Both the position numbers and the translations under genes were made by a program. This document shows, one piece after another, positions 1 through 8,169 of a stretch of DNA of 44,577 nt (its first letter is position 1; every line of letters starts with the position of its first letter). Below the pieces are notes generated by a model that was not told where the DNA came from, ran no database searches, and worked only from the letters and a program-made list of their open reading frames with translations. The DNA is from Bacillota bacterium (GTDB taxonomy: Bacteria > Bacillota > Clostridia > Acetivibrionales > DSM-1351): NCBI GenBank assembly GCA_023397905.1, contig JAEWSZ010000081.1, forward strand, positions 1 to 44,577, written 5' to 3'.

Positions 1-2
1 GC

Positions 3-764
3 ATTGACGTGAGAAGAAAGCTGTTTGCCGAAATACACGAAGCGCTGGGAGGCCATCTGAGGCTGTTTATCAGCGGAGCGGCCGCTATTGACCCGGAGGT
101 GGCAAGGGGCTTCAGAAATATTGGGATAAAGCTGGTGCAGGGATATGGGCTGACCGAATGCGCTCCAATAGTAGGTCTGAACAGGAACTGCTGGTTTAAG
201 GACGATGCTGCCGGTCTGCCTTTGCCGGGGCTTGAGGTGCTCATCGACAGCCCTAATGCGGAAAGCGTCGGGGAAATCAAAGTAAAGGGCCCCAGTGTCA
301 TGATGGGTTATTATGAAAACAAAGAGGCCACGGAAGCCGTAATGAAAGACGGCTGGTTCTATACGGGGGATATGGGTTTCATTGATTCCGACGGTTTTAT
401 TCACATAACCGGCAGAAAGAAGAATGTAATCGTAACCAAGAACGGCAAAAACGTTTATCCCGAAGAAATAGAGACGCTTTTGAACAGAAGCGACTATATC
501 AAGGAATCCCTTGTATACGGCATGGACGGGAAGGACGATGTTGTTGTCTGCGCCCAGATAGTGCCCGACAGGGAAAAGATAGAAGAGGATATAAAGAACG
601 GCGTGATCCCGCAGCAGGATCAGCATTCCATAATCAATCTGGAAGTGAAGCGGATCAATAAGGAATTGGTTACCTATAAATATGTAAAAGAATTTACTTT
701 AAGAGACAACGAATTTGAAAAGACAACCACCAAAAAGATTAAAAGATACCAGGAATTGGCGTAA
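3..764 (+). CDS. Long-chain acyl-CoA synthetase (AMP-forming), C-terminal part
   Basis: This is the 3' portion of an ANL-superfamily adenylating enzyme. The reading frame is open to the window edge, so the true start lies outside. Counting from the Val at base 9, the visible part shows the YGLTE adenylate-binding motif (about residues 46-50), the TGD motif (119-121), the GRKKN hinge (135-139), YPEEIE (150-155), and a C-terminal TTTKKIKR segment (239-246) carrying the usual catalytic lysine. The family activates fatty acids as acyl-AMP and transfers them to CoA for lipid synthesis or recycling. The pattern fits the long-chain FAA1/FadD-like branch, but the chain-length preference cannot be read from this fragment. 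Confidence 0.9.
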   Translation: MDVRRKLFAEIHEALGGHLRLFISGAAAIDPEVARGFRNIGIKLVQGYGLTECAPIVGLNRNCWFKDDAAGLPLPGLEVLIDSPNAESVGEIKVKGPSVMMGYYENKEATEAVMKDGWFYTGDMGFIDSDGFIHITGRKKNVIVTKNGKNVYPEEIETLLNRSDYIKESLVYGMDGKDDVVVCAQIVPDREKIEEDIKNGVIPQQDQHSIINLEVKRINKELVTYKYVKEFTLRDNEFEKTTTKKIKRYQELA

Positions 765-831
765 GCTTTCCCGGCGAAGCGGTGGCATTATTTGCAGATG
801 ATTTGTACTTGATTTGGAGGTAGAGGGTAAA

Positions 832-1617
832 ATGAATAATGTATTGGAACGGGCAACAGAAGAAGCAATTGAGATGGTCAGGGAGGTAAGCCAGCTGCTT
901 TTGCAGGACATGGAGGACAAGCAGGTCATAACCAAAAGCGGAGACGCCAATTTTGTGACTGAGATAGACCTGAAGGTCCAGGATATCATAGTCGGAAGGC
1001 TGAAAAAAATTCTGCCGGAGTGCAGCATAATAGCGGAAGAATCCAAAAACACAAAATTTGAATTGGGGAAATACACCTGGATACTGGACCCTGTTGACGG
1101 AACGACAAATCTCATGTACGGATATAAATATTCCGCAATAGCGCTGGGCCTCATAGTTGAGGGCAAGCCTTACGCCGGAATCGTTTACAATCCGTACCTA
1201 AAGGAAATGTTTACGGCGGTGAAAGGAAAAGGCGCGTTTGTCAACGGACGGCCCATTCGAGTCACGGGGAACAGTACACTTGGAGACAGTCTCATAACAA
1301 TAGGAACGTCGCCGTATGATAAGGGCAAGGCCGATGAGACCTTCAGGGTAGCAAAAAATGTATTTTTGAAATGCAGGGACATCAGGCGCTCGGGATGTGC
1401 CGCGCTGGATATATGCTATGTTGCGGCTGGACGAACCGATGGTTTTTTTGAAATGGAACTGCAGCCGTGGGATTATACGGCAGCCTCCATAATATTGGAG
1501 GAAGCAGGAGGCCGTATAACAAACTGGGAGGGAAACAGGCTGGACTATGTCAGCAAGGAATCTGCCGTGGCTTCCAACAGCCTTATACACCAGGAACTTT
1601 TCAACTCGGTAAAATAG
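832..1617 (+). CDS. Inositol monophosphatase family protein
   Basis: This 261-residue protein has the usual length of the Mg-dependent IMPase/FIG/CysQ superfamily. Its metal-binding motifs are in order: AEE at about residues 68-70, DPVDGTTN at 86-93, and WDYTAA followed by EEAGG at 213-227. It should hydrolyse a small phosphomonoester in the cytoplasm. Inositol-1-phosphate, fructose-1,6-bisphosphate, NADP and PAP are all family substrates and cannot be told apart here. I chose ATG 832 because GGAGG lies 11 bases upstream. An in-frame TTG at 814 overlaps that ribosome site and is less likely. The gene follows the acyl-CoA synthetase by about 67 bases on the same strand. Confidence 0.9.
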   Translation: MNNVLERATEEAIEMVREVSQLLLQDMEDKQVITKSGDANFVTEIDLKVQDIIVGRLKKILPECSIIAEESKNTKFELGKYTWILDPVDGTTNLMYGYKYSAIALGLIVEGKPYAGIVYNPYLKEMFTAVKGKGAFVNGRPIRVTGNSTLGDSLITIGTSPYDKGKADETFRVAKNVFLKCRDIRRSGCAALDICYVAAGRTDGFFEMELQPWDYTAASIILEEAGGRITNWEGNRLDYVSKESAVASNSLIHQELFNSVK

Positions 1618-1750
1618 CTCTGAACCAGATAGGGATTGTTTATACAGGTAAAACAGGTTTCAATCGGATAAAGCAGAGACTGGAATGCCGGATAAAACCT
1701 GAAGGACTGAAGTCGGAATGCATTATAATTGCGCAGCGGGAGGCAGAAGC

Positions 1751-3646
1751 ATGTACACACCTGAAAGCCAATACGGCAGAAGAGCAGAAGCATACGGCAA
1801 AAAGTTTGATATATATAACAAAAAGAGCGGCAGCCTCGGCAATTACAAGCTGCTGGTATTCCTGACAGGAGCTGCCTGCGCGGTGGCGCTGCTTCTGCTG
1901 AGGCAGTATATACTTTTGGCGGCGCAGCTTGCCATATTTACCGCAGGCTTTATATATCTTTCCGTAATTCACAACCGCATGCTGAAAAATAAAAATTATG
2001 TCTACGCCATGCAGCAGATAAATGCAATGTGTTTAAAGCGGGTAACCGGTTTATGGACGGAATTTTCGGATACCGGAGAAGAATTTGAAAACCATGGGCA
2101 CAGCTACACCTATGACCTGGATCTGTTCGGGGAAGGCTCGCTTTTTCAGATGCTGAACATGACGACCACGTATTCCGGCAGGCATGAGCTTGCGCGGATG
2201 TTCCTGCAGCCGCTGGAAAATAAGGGCGATATCTCTGAAAGGCAGGCGGCGGTTTCCGAGCTTTCAGGAAGGCTCAATTTCAGGCACAGGCTCTTTGCAA
2301 ACGCTCTTTTGTCGCACAAAAATGTTATTCTTGGCACTCCGGACGGCAGGAAGGAGCGTAAAGGCAAGTCCCTGCTGGACACCATAGACAAGCCGGAGGA
2401 CATGTTTGCATGGGCGAAGGAGGAAAACGGCGTATATGCTTCCTCCAGGTTCAGATTTCTCATAACTGCCATGCCGGTTGCGGCGGCTATTTCGGTACTG
2501 CTTGCAGCTTTCAGGCTTGTACCTGTCTACCTGCCCATAGCATTTTATGTAATCCAGTTTATAATGCTGGGCTACAAGGTCAATTTCAGAAATAAAAGCT
2601 TTGAAATAGTGGAAAAATACAACAGTACATTAAAGGTATTCAGCTCGGTTTTAAAGCAATTTGAAACCGGAAGCTTTGAGTGCGGGTATATAAATAAACT
2701 TCAGAGTACCTTAAAGAGCGCTTCAGGAGAAGCGGCGTGGAAACAGATACGCCGGCTGTCAAAACTCTGGGAGCTGATTGTAAACAGATACAATTTTTTC
2801 CACATCATAATAAACACTGCCACTCTATGGGACTTTCACTGCATGGCGGCCCTGGAGAAATGGAAAAGGGTCAGCGGAAAGTATGTGGAGGAATGGTTCG
2901 GCGTTATCGGAGAGCTGGAAGCGCTTTGCAGCCTGTCTGTGCTGCGCCATGACAATCCGGAATTTATTATGCCGGAGATATCTGAGGATCCGGGTGCCGG
3001 AATAGTGGCGGAACAGCTGGGGCATCCACTGCTTACAAAGGGCAGGAAATGCAATGATGTGGTTATAAGCAGGGAACAGCCAATACTACTCATTACCGGC
3101 TCCAATATGTCGGGTAAAAGTACCTTTCTCCGCACCATAGGCCTCAGCCTCATAATGTCCTATATAGGCCTGCCGGTCTGCGCAGGGTCATTCAGCTGCC
3201 CGGTTCTGAAGGTCTATGCCTGCATGAGGACCAGCGACAATCTGGGACAGAATGTTTCATCGTTTTACGCAGAGCTTTTGAGAGTAAAGATGATCGTTGA
3301 AGCGGCAGACAGGGAAGAAAGAGTGTTTTTCCTGCTGGACGAGATTTTCAAGGGAACAAATTCGGCGGACAGGCATACCGGAGCTAAAATACTCATCGGC
3401 CAGCTTGACAGAAAAGGTTCCTGGGGGCTTGTTTCCACCCATGATCTTGAACTGGCGGATATGGAGCAGGAAACCTCCGGACGGATCCGCAACTATCATT
3501 TCAGGGAATATTATGAAAACGACAGGATACATTTTGACTACACGCTCCGGAAGGGCGTTTCCCACACCCGGAACGCCATCTACCTGATGAAGATGGCAGG
3601 GGTAAATGTGGAGGAAAACGGGAATGAGAGAACAAAAAGGGAATGA
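1751..3646 (+). CDS. Membrane-anchored MutS-family ATPase
   Basis: The C-terminal third carries a MutS ATPase domain. It has a Walker A segment (TGSNMSGKST, about residue 449), a Walker B segment (FLLDEIFKGTN, about 527), and then a conserved STHD-type motif. The N-terminal part is not the MutS mismatch-recognition domain. It has two hydrophobic hairpins, at about residues 33-75 and 245-290, which should place the protein in the membrane, followed by a helical core/lever-like region. At 631 residues it is shorter than MutS (about 850) and lacks the Smr domain of MutS2. This architecture is recurrent in Firmicutes and its function is unknown, so a role in mismatch repair should not be assumed. 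ATG 1751 was chosen over 1718 because GGGAGG sits 7 bases before it. Confidence 0.85.
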   Translation: MYTPESQYGRRAEAYGKKFDIYNKKSGSLGNYKLLVFLTGAACAVALLLLRQYILLAAQLAIFTAGFIYLSVIHNRMLKNKNYVYAMQQINAMCLKRVTGLWTEFSDTGEEFENHGHSYTYDLDLFGEGSLFQMLNMTTTYSGRHELARMFLQPLENKGDISERQAAVSELSGRLNFRHRLFANALLSHKNVILGTPDGRKERKGKSLLDTIDKPEDMFAWAKEENGVYASSRFRFLITAMPVAAAISVLLAAFRLVPVYLPIAFYVIQFIMLGYKVNFRNKSFEIVEKYNSTLKVFSSVLKQFETGSFECGYINKLQSTLKSASGEAAWKQIRRLSKLWELIVNRYNFFHIIINTATLWDFHCMAALEKWKRVSGKYVEEWFGVIGELEALCSLSVLRHDNPEFIMPEISEDPGAGIVAEQLGHPLLTKGRKCNDVVISREQPILLITGSNMSGKSTFLRTIGLSLIMSYIGLPVCAGSFSCPVLKVYACMRTSDNLGQNVSSFYAELLRVKMIVEAADREERVFFLLDEIFKGTNSADRHTGAKILIGQLDRKGSWGLVSTHDLELADMEQETSGRIRNYHFREYYENDRIHFDYTLRKGVSHTRNAIYLMKMAGVNVEENGNERTKRE

Positions 3647-3708
3647 GACAGGGAGAAGACGCAAAACTTCTCTCCTGATCATTCCCTTTTTGTTCCCTCA
3701 TTTTTATT
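3623..3708. terminator. Very long hairpin, bidirectional terminator
   Basis: Two arms of about 36 bases (3623-3658 and 3667-3702) pair with only a few mismatches around a loop of about 8 bases. The hairpin begins inside the last codons of the MutS-like gene and ends in a T-rich tract on the plus strand. It lies between two convergent genes, so it can terminate both. It is far longer than a typical intrinsic terminator. Confidence 0.75.
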
Positions 3709-3730
3709 TTTGCCGTCTGCTGCTGCCTGC

Positions 3731-3752
3731 TGATTTCTGAATCCTGAATCAG
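3731..3752 (-). repeat. Short copy of the ATTCAGGATTCAG repeat family
   Basis: On the minus strand this stretch reads GATTCAGGATTCAGAAATCA, matching the core of the repeats at 7.9-8.4 kb and 21.2 kb. It overlaps the 3' end of the small Cys-rich gene. Confidence 0.5.
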
Positions 3753-3955
3753 TACTCTTCTTCCTGGATATCAAATACAAAATTGCATTTGTCACATCTG
3801 AAAACAAGGAGGGTGCCAAAGTTTTCGCTGTCGGTTTCCTCCACATGGATCAGGCCCCCGCAGCTGCATTTCTTGGGATATCCGTTCATACAGGTACAAC
3901 ATTCGGTATGGTGCGAATTGCGGTGCTTGATATCGGTAGAAACGGAATTGCACAT
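3749..3955 (-). CDS. Small Cys-rich (zinc-ribbon-like) protein
   Basis: This is a 68-residue ORF with three cysteine clusters: ECCTC near the N-terminus, KCSCGG in the middle, and FRCDKCNF near the C-terminus. Paired CxC/CxxC knuckles like these usually bind zinc. The C-terminus is acidic (DIQEEEY). No specific family is recognised and the function is unknown. ATG 3955 is preferred because GGAG lies 8 bases upstream. The GTG at 3964 and ATG at 3961 are too close to that site or before it. The gene is convergent with the MutS-like gene. Its stop codon overlaps a short copy of the TTCTGAATCCTGAAT repeat family found elsewhere in the window. Confidence 0.6.
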   Translation of the reverse strand: MCNSVSTDIKHRNSHHTECCTCMNGYPKKCSCGGLIHVEETDSENFGTLLVFRCDKCNFVFDIQEEEY

Positions 3956-4126
3956 ACTCATCACTCCATTCGGCTATTTGTATGTATTTATTTTAATACA
4001 TTCCCGGCAAAGAGTAAAGCTTTTGCGCATGTATACATGATCGACTCTCCAAACGCTTGTAAATATCAGTTTAAATAAATTTAACAAAAAAATATTAATT
4101 TCTGTGAAAAAAATATCAAACTTTGA

Positions 4127-4155
4127 TTGACAACATCACCGGGAGAATTTAAAAT
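4127..4155 (+). promoter_or_regulatory. Sigma-A promoter of the hydrogenase operon
   Basis: TTGACA (4127-4132) and TAAAAT (4150-4155) are separated by 17 bases. Transcription would start near 4162, leaving a leader of about 257 bases before hydC. A second, weaker pair (TTTACA 4220-4225, TATACA 4244-4249, spacer 18) lies downstream. Confidence 0.65.
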
Positions 4156-4160
4156 ATTAT

Positions 4161-4183
4161 TGAGAATGTTAAAAAATTCTCAT
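4161..4183 (+). promoter_or_regulatory. Dyad at the predicted hyd transcription start; possible Rex site
   Basis: TGAGAAT (4161-4167) is perfectly repeated inverted as ATTCTCA (4176-4182). Overlapping it, 4166-4183 reads ATGTTAA-AAAA-TTCTCAT, which resembles the clostridial Rex consensus TTGTTAA-N4-TTAACAA in the left half (6 of 7) and poorly in the right half (4 of 7). The position at the start site suits a repressor. Rex control of an NADH-linked hydrogenase would be sensible, but the match is imperfect. Confidence 0.35.
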
Positions 4184-4374
4184 ATTAAAGATACGGTATT
4201 TATTTGTTTGCGTTTAAATTTTACAGGCTCACGGAATAAATTGTATACAAAGTACTTCCGGGAAATGGCCGGACTGACTTTATTCGCCTGTTACCGGATA
4301 TTTAGGTATGAGATTTGTTAATTTTATTTCCATCTGTCAGGGCCGGCAGGTCCACTGGAGATATTACAATTTAT

Positions 4375-4413
4375 AGCCGCAGTGCGGCTTAAAGCCATAA
4401 ATGGCTTGGGAGG
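4375..4413 (+). promoter_or_regulatory. Two small hairpins abutting the hydC ribosome site
   Basis: AGCCGC (4375-4380) pairs with GCGGCT (4384-4389), and AAGCCA (4392-4397) pairs with TGGCTT (4402-4407). They are followed directly by GGGAGG (4408-4413). AGCC in the second hairpin could instead pair with GGCT inside the ribosome site, so the structure may affect initiation at hydC. Confidence 0.35.
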
Positions 4414-4418
4414 CTAAA

Positions 4419-4889
4419 ATGGAAAAGGTTAAAGAAGTATTGAATCGCTATGGCAATTCAAAGGATAATCTTATTCAGGTGATGTTGGAACTTCAGAGGA
4501 TTTCAGGGACTAATTCCCTGCCGCATGAATGGGTTTCATTTGTTGCTGATGAACTGGATATGCCTGTTAGCAGGGTGTACAGTGTAATTACATTCTATTC
4601 TATGTTTGGAACGCTGCCTAGGGGAAAATATCTCGTTGAAGTCTGTAAGAGCGGCCCATGCCATGTAACAGGCGCGGAGAATGTATTGAAGCTGCTTGAA
4701 AAGGAGCTTTCAATAAAACCGGGACAGACAACCGGAGACGGTACTTTTACACTGATTCAGTCAAGCTGCTTTGGAGCATGTGATATAGCGCCTGCTATAA
4801 AAATCGGCGAAAAGGTCTACGGCAATCTTACGCCTGAAAAGCTGTCTGAAATAGTAGACTCTTATAGGGAGGGCCATCACAATGGATAA
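4419..4889 (+). CDS. hydC: NADH-linked hydrogenase small subunit HydC (NuoE-like)
   Basis: This 156-residue protein is of NuoE/24-kDa type. It has an N-terminal helical part and a thioredoxin-like [2Fe-2S] domain with the ligand pattern C-x4-C (CKSGPC, about residues 75-80) and C-x3-C (CFGAC, about 116-120). It forms the electron-input module with HydB, passing electrons from NADH-reduced FMN towards HydA in the cytoplasm. The GGGAGG site 5 bases upstream selects ATG 4419 over the ATG at 4401. The gene overlaps hydB by 8 bases, indicating translational coupling. No HndB-like gene (seen in some NADP-reducing Hnd operons) is present. Confidence 0.9.
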   Translation: MEKVKEVLNRYGNSKDNLIQVMLELQRISGTNSLPHEWVSFVADELDMPVSRVYSVITFYSMFGTLPRGKYLVEVCKSGPCHVTGAENVLKLLEKELSIKPGQTTGDGTFTLIQSSCFGACDIAPAIKIGEKVYGNLTPEKLSEIVDSYREGHHNG

Positions 4890-6159
4890 GATATTAAGCG
4901 CAAGATTCGGAAAAATCAAACCCGACAGCGTTGAGGAATATATAAATGCCGGCGGGTATGAAGGTTTGAAGAAAACTATGTCAATGGAGCATGTTGACGC
5001 CATTGAAGAAATAAAGAAGGCGAATCTTTTCGGAAGAGGCGGAGCTGCATATCCCACAGGAATCAAGTGGGAGCAGGCTTATGCAATTAAAAACGGTCCC
5101 AAATACATGGTGTGTAATGCCGACGAAGGCGAACCCGGAACTTTCAAGGACAAACATATTTTGTCCGAGGATCCTTTTGAACTCATAGAAGGTATGACCA
5201 TCGGCGCGTATATCATGGGCGCAAAAGAGGGATATATATACATCAGAGGCGAATATTCCGCAATTCAGAAAATAGTGAACAGCGCTATAAAAAATGCTGA
5301 AAAAGCGGGTTATCTGGGAAAGAATATACTGGGAAGGGATTTTGAATTCAACCTTAGGGTTGTTTCCGGAGCAGGAGCTTATGTCTGCGGTGAAAATACC
5401 TCTCTGGTGGAATCCATTGAAGGCAAGACCGGAAGGCCAAGACAGAAGCCGCCGTATATTAAAAACTGCGGGCTTTACCAGAAGCCTACTATTCTCAACA
5501 ATGTTGAAACCTACTCATGCATACCCTGGATCATCAAGGACGGCGGAGAGAATTTCAGCAAAAAGGGAACGGAATTCAGCGGCGGCACAAAGCTCATGTG
5601 CCTTTCGGGAAATGTGAAAAACAGAGGGGTTTATGAAATACCTTTTGGAACCACCTTGAGAGAGCTCATATATGACATGGGCGGCGGAGTAACCAACGGC
5701 CGCAAGCTCAAATTTGTCCACCTGGGCGGTTCTTCAGGAAGCTGTTTCCCTGAGAGCATGATCGATACGAAGATCTGCTACTACGATCTTAAAAAAGCGG
5801 GCTTTTCACTGGGATCTGGCGCTGTTCTTGTAGTTGACGACACCCACTGCGTGGTGGATTATTTAAAAACAGTGATGGAATTCTTTGAAGAAGAATCCTG
5901 CGGCAAGTGTACTCCATGCAGGGAGGGAAACCACAGATTGGTGGAAATTCTCGAAAAATTGACCGAAGGTACGGCGACCATGGAGGATTTCAATAAAATG
6001 AAAAGCCTGGCGCAGACAATGAAAACCACGAGTTTCTGCGGATTGGGCCAGAGCGCTCCGGTACCGGTTATTACACTGATCAAATATTTCGAAGAAGAAT
6101 TTCTTGAGCATATAAACGGTAAATGCAGGACTGGCGTATGTCCCATGGAGGTAAAATAA
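4882..6159 (+). CDS. hydB: NADH-linked hydrogenase flavoprotein subunit HydB (NuoF-like)
   Basis: The 425 residues cover the NuoF/51-kDa core: GRGGAAYPTG for NAD(H), NADEGEPGTFKD for FMN, a central SLBB region, and a C-terminal [4Fe-4S] motif (CGKCTPCREG, then a fourth Cys in SFCGLGQ). It should oxidise NADH, or reduce NAD, and pass electrons through HydC to HydA. Compared with the longer HydB of known bifurcating hydrogenases (about 600 residues, from memory), it lacks both an N-terminal thioredoxin-like [2Fe-2S] domain and a C-terminal 2x[4Fe-4S] ferredoxin domain. The tail stops at KCRTGVCPMEVK. This affects whether the complex can bifurcate electrons. The gene sits between hydC (8-base overlap) and hydA (1-base gap). 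Confidence 0.9.
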   Translation: MDKILSARFGKIKPDSVEEYINAGGYEGLKKTMSMEHVDAIEEIKKANLFGRGGAAYPTGIKWEQAYAIKNGPKYMVCNADEGEPGTFKDKHILSEDPFELIEGMTIGAYIMGAKEGYIYIRGEYSAIQKIVNSAIKNAEKAGYLGKNILGRDFEFNLRVVSGAGAYVCGENTSLVESIEGKTGRPRQKPPYIKNCGLYQKPTILNNVETYSCIPWIIKDGGENFSKKGTEFSGGTKLMCLSGNVKNRGVYEIPFGTTLRELIYDMGGGVTNGRKLKFVHLGGSSGSCFPESMIDTKICYYDLKKAGFSLGSGAVLVVDDTHCVVDYLKTVMEFFEEESCGKCTPCREGNHRLVEILEKLTEGTATMEDFNKMKSLAQTMKTTSFCGLGQSAPVPVITLIKYFEEEFLEHINGKCRTGVCPMEVK

Positions 6160-6160
6160 T

Positions 6161-7885
6161 ATGGATATGATTAACTTAACTATAGACGGTATTGCGATAG
6201 AAGTTCCAAAGGACACCACAATACTTGAAGCGGCTAAAAAGCTGAATATAAATATTCCTACGCTTTGCTACATGAAGGGGATAAATGAGGTTGGTTCCTG
6301 CAGGGTCTGCGTGGTTGAGGTGGAGGGCTGGAGAGGCTTGCATCCTGCATGTGTGACCAAGGTTTCGGACGGTCTGGTGGTCAAAACCGCCACAAGCACA
6401 GTAAGAGAGGCCAGAAAGAACATTCTTGAGCTCATCATGTCAAACCACAACAGGGAATGCCTGTCATGCTCCAGAAACTTAAGGTGTGAATTGCAGACCC
6501 TCTGCAACGACAACGGTATAGACAGTCTTCCGTATCAGGGCAAGGTTGACAAGGGCCATATAGATACGTCGGGTCCCATAGTGAGAGATCCCAATAAATG
6601 TGTTCTCTGCGGCAGGTGCGTCAGCGTCTGTTCGAAAATACAGGATGTGGGCGTTATAGATTTCGCTTACCGCGGACCGCATATGACGGTTACTACGGCT
6701 TACGAGGAAGGGCTTGCAGGCCAGGAGTGCATAAATTGCGGACAGTGTATCAAGATTTGTCCCGTGGGGGCTCTTTCCGAAAGAGACGATACGGCAAAGG
6801 TGTGGAAAGCGCTTGAAGACCCTGAACTGCATGTGGTTGTGCAGACTGCTCCGGCGGTTAGAGTCGCTCTGGGCGAAGAATTCGGCTATGCGCCGGGTAC
6901 AAATGTGGAAGGAAAGATGATTACAGCCCTCAGAAGACTGGGCTTTGATAAAGTATTTGATACAAATTTCGGCGCCGACCTGACAATCATCGAGGAAGGC
7001 AACGAGCTGCTGGAAAGGATCAAAAACGGCGGCAAGCTGCCTATGATAACTTCCTGCTCACCGGGCTGGATCAAGTTCTGCGAACATAATTACCACGACT
7101 TTTTAGAGAACCTGTCCACCTGCAAATCACCGCAGCAGATGTTCGGAGCCGTAGCAAAATCATATTATCCCATAAAGGCCGACGTGGATCCCAAAAAGGT
7201 ATTTGTCGTGTCGGTAATGCCGTGTACTGCAAAGAAATATGAGGCGGACAGAGACGAGCTGAAGGTTGACGGCCTCAAGGATATAGACGCCGTTATTACC
7301 ACCAGAGAGCTTGCCAGAATGATCCGCCAGGCGGGGATACAGTTTGCGGAGCTTGAAGACGGAAAAAGGGACAGCATACTGGGAGCTTACTCAGGAGCAG
7401 GAACCATCTTCGGCAACACCGGAGGAGTTATGGAAGCGGCGCTGCGTACAGTTGCAGACAAGCTCACCGGAAAATCCCTGGAGAATATTGAATACGAGGC
7501 TGTCAGAGGATTGGCCGGAATAAAGGAAGCCACTGTAAACATAGCGGGCATGGATATCAAGGTTGCCGTTGTCAACGGAACCGGAAACGCCTCGAAGCTT
7601 CTGGATAAGATCAGAGCCGGTGAAGCCGATTACCACTTCATAGAAGTAATGGGCTGCGAAGGCGGATGTATCAATGGGGGCGGACAGCCTATAATAAAGG
7701 ACAAGTCGACAACCGATGATGTAAAGGCCGCAAGGATAAAGGGACTTTACGATATAGACAAAGCCTGTGCAAAGAGAAAATCCCATGAAAATCCTGAGAT
7801 CCAGAAGCTTTACTCGGAATACCTGGGTGAAGCCGGAGACCACAAGGCTCACAAATTGCTGCATACCCATTATGTTGCAAGGTAG
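6161..7885 (+). CDS. hydA: [FeFe]-hydrogenase catalytic subunit HydA
   Basis: This 574-residue modular hydrogenase makes or consumes H2 at an H-cluster. In order it shows a plant-type [2Fe-2S] domain (Cys36, CRVC, C), a His-ligated [4Fe-4S] motif (HNRECLSC), two [4Fe-4S] ferredoxin motifs (CVLCGRC, CINCGQC), then the H-domain. The H-domain has L1 TSCSPGW (residues 297-303), L2 MPCTAKKYEAD (about 353) and L3 EVMGCEGGCINGGGQP (about 494), ending in a small-subunit-like tail with HKAHKLLHTHY. L1 has Ser where the usual motif has a second Cys (TSCCP). The gene is last in hydCBA. No hydE, hydF or hydG maturase is in this window. Confidence 0.95.
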   Translation: MDMINLTIDGIAIEVPKDTTILEAAKKLNINIPTLCYMKGINEVGSCRVCVVEVEGWRGLHPACVTKVSDGLVVKTATSTVREARKNILELIMSNHNRECLSCSRNLRCELQTLCNDNGIDSLPYQGKVDKGHIDTSGPIVRDPNKCVLCGRCVSVCSKIQDVGVIDFAYRGPHMTVTTAYEEGLAGQECINCGQCIKICPVGALSERDDTAKVWKALEDPELHVVVQTAPAVRVALGEEFGYAPGTNVEGKMITALRRLGFDKVFDTNFGADLTIIEEGNELLERIKNGGKLPMITSCSPGWIKFCEHNYHDFLENLSTCKSPQQMFGAVAKSYYPIKADVDPKKVFVVSVMPCTAKKYEADRDELKVDGLKDIDAVITTRELARMIRQAGIQFAELEDGKRDSILGAYSGAGTIFGNTGGVMEAALRTVADKLTGKSLENIEYEAVRGLAGIKEATVNIAGMDIKVAVVNGTGNASKLLDKIRAGEADYHFIEVMGCEGGCINGGGQPIIKDKSTTDDVKAARIKGLYDIDKACAKRKSHENPEIQKLYSEYLGEAGDHKAHKLLHTHYVAR

Positions 7886-7896
7886 GGCAGGAGAAA

Positions 7897-8012
7897 GCAG
7901 AATTCAGGAGCGAGGATTCAGGATTCAGAATGAAAGGCCAAAAGCAGAATTCAGGAGTGAGGATTCAGGATTCAGAATGAAGGCCAAAAGCGGAATTCAG
8001 GCGCGGGAATTC
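7897..8012 (+). repeat. Direct repeats of a ~46-base GAATTCAGG/GGATTCAG unit
   Basis: Copy 1 (7897-7943) and copy 2 (7944-7989) differ by one substitution and one base of length. A partial third copy runs 7990-8012. The unit combines GCAGAATTCAGGAG, GAGGATTCAGGATTCAGAA and TGAAGGCCAAAA. It starts 12 bases after the hydA stop codon. Confidence 0.85.
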
Positions 8013-8086
8013 TGTAGGCAGAAGCACAAAGTATGAAGTATATAGCAGTGCGGGAGAATTACCTGTAACCAAGTATAATAGAAAGT

Positions 8087-8142
8087 AAAAAGACAGCTTA
8101 AAGGGATTGGGGAAAATCGCCATGTCTGAGCTGTCTTTTTAT
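8087..8142 (+). terminator. Intrinsic terminator of the hyd operon
   Basis: A perfect 12-base stem, AAAAAGACAGCT (8087-8098) with AGCTGTCTTTTT (8129-8140), closes a 30-base loop and ends in the T-run. It lies between the two repeat clusters. Confidence 0.8.
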
Positions 8143-8169
8143 TGTCCATTTTGTTCTATTTAATAAAAT

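Noticed and set aside
4127..4321. 64-residue plus-strand ORF before hydC
   Set aside because: It coincides with the promoter and dyad and has no ribosome site.
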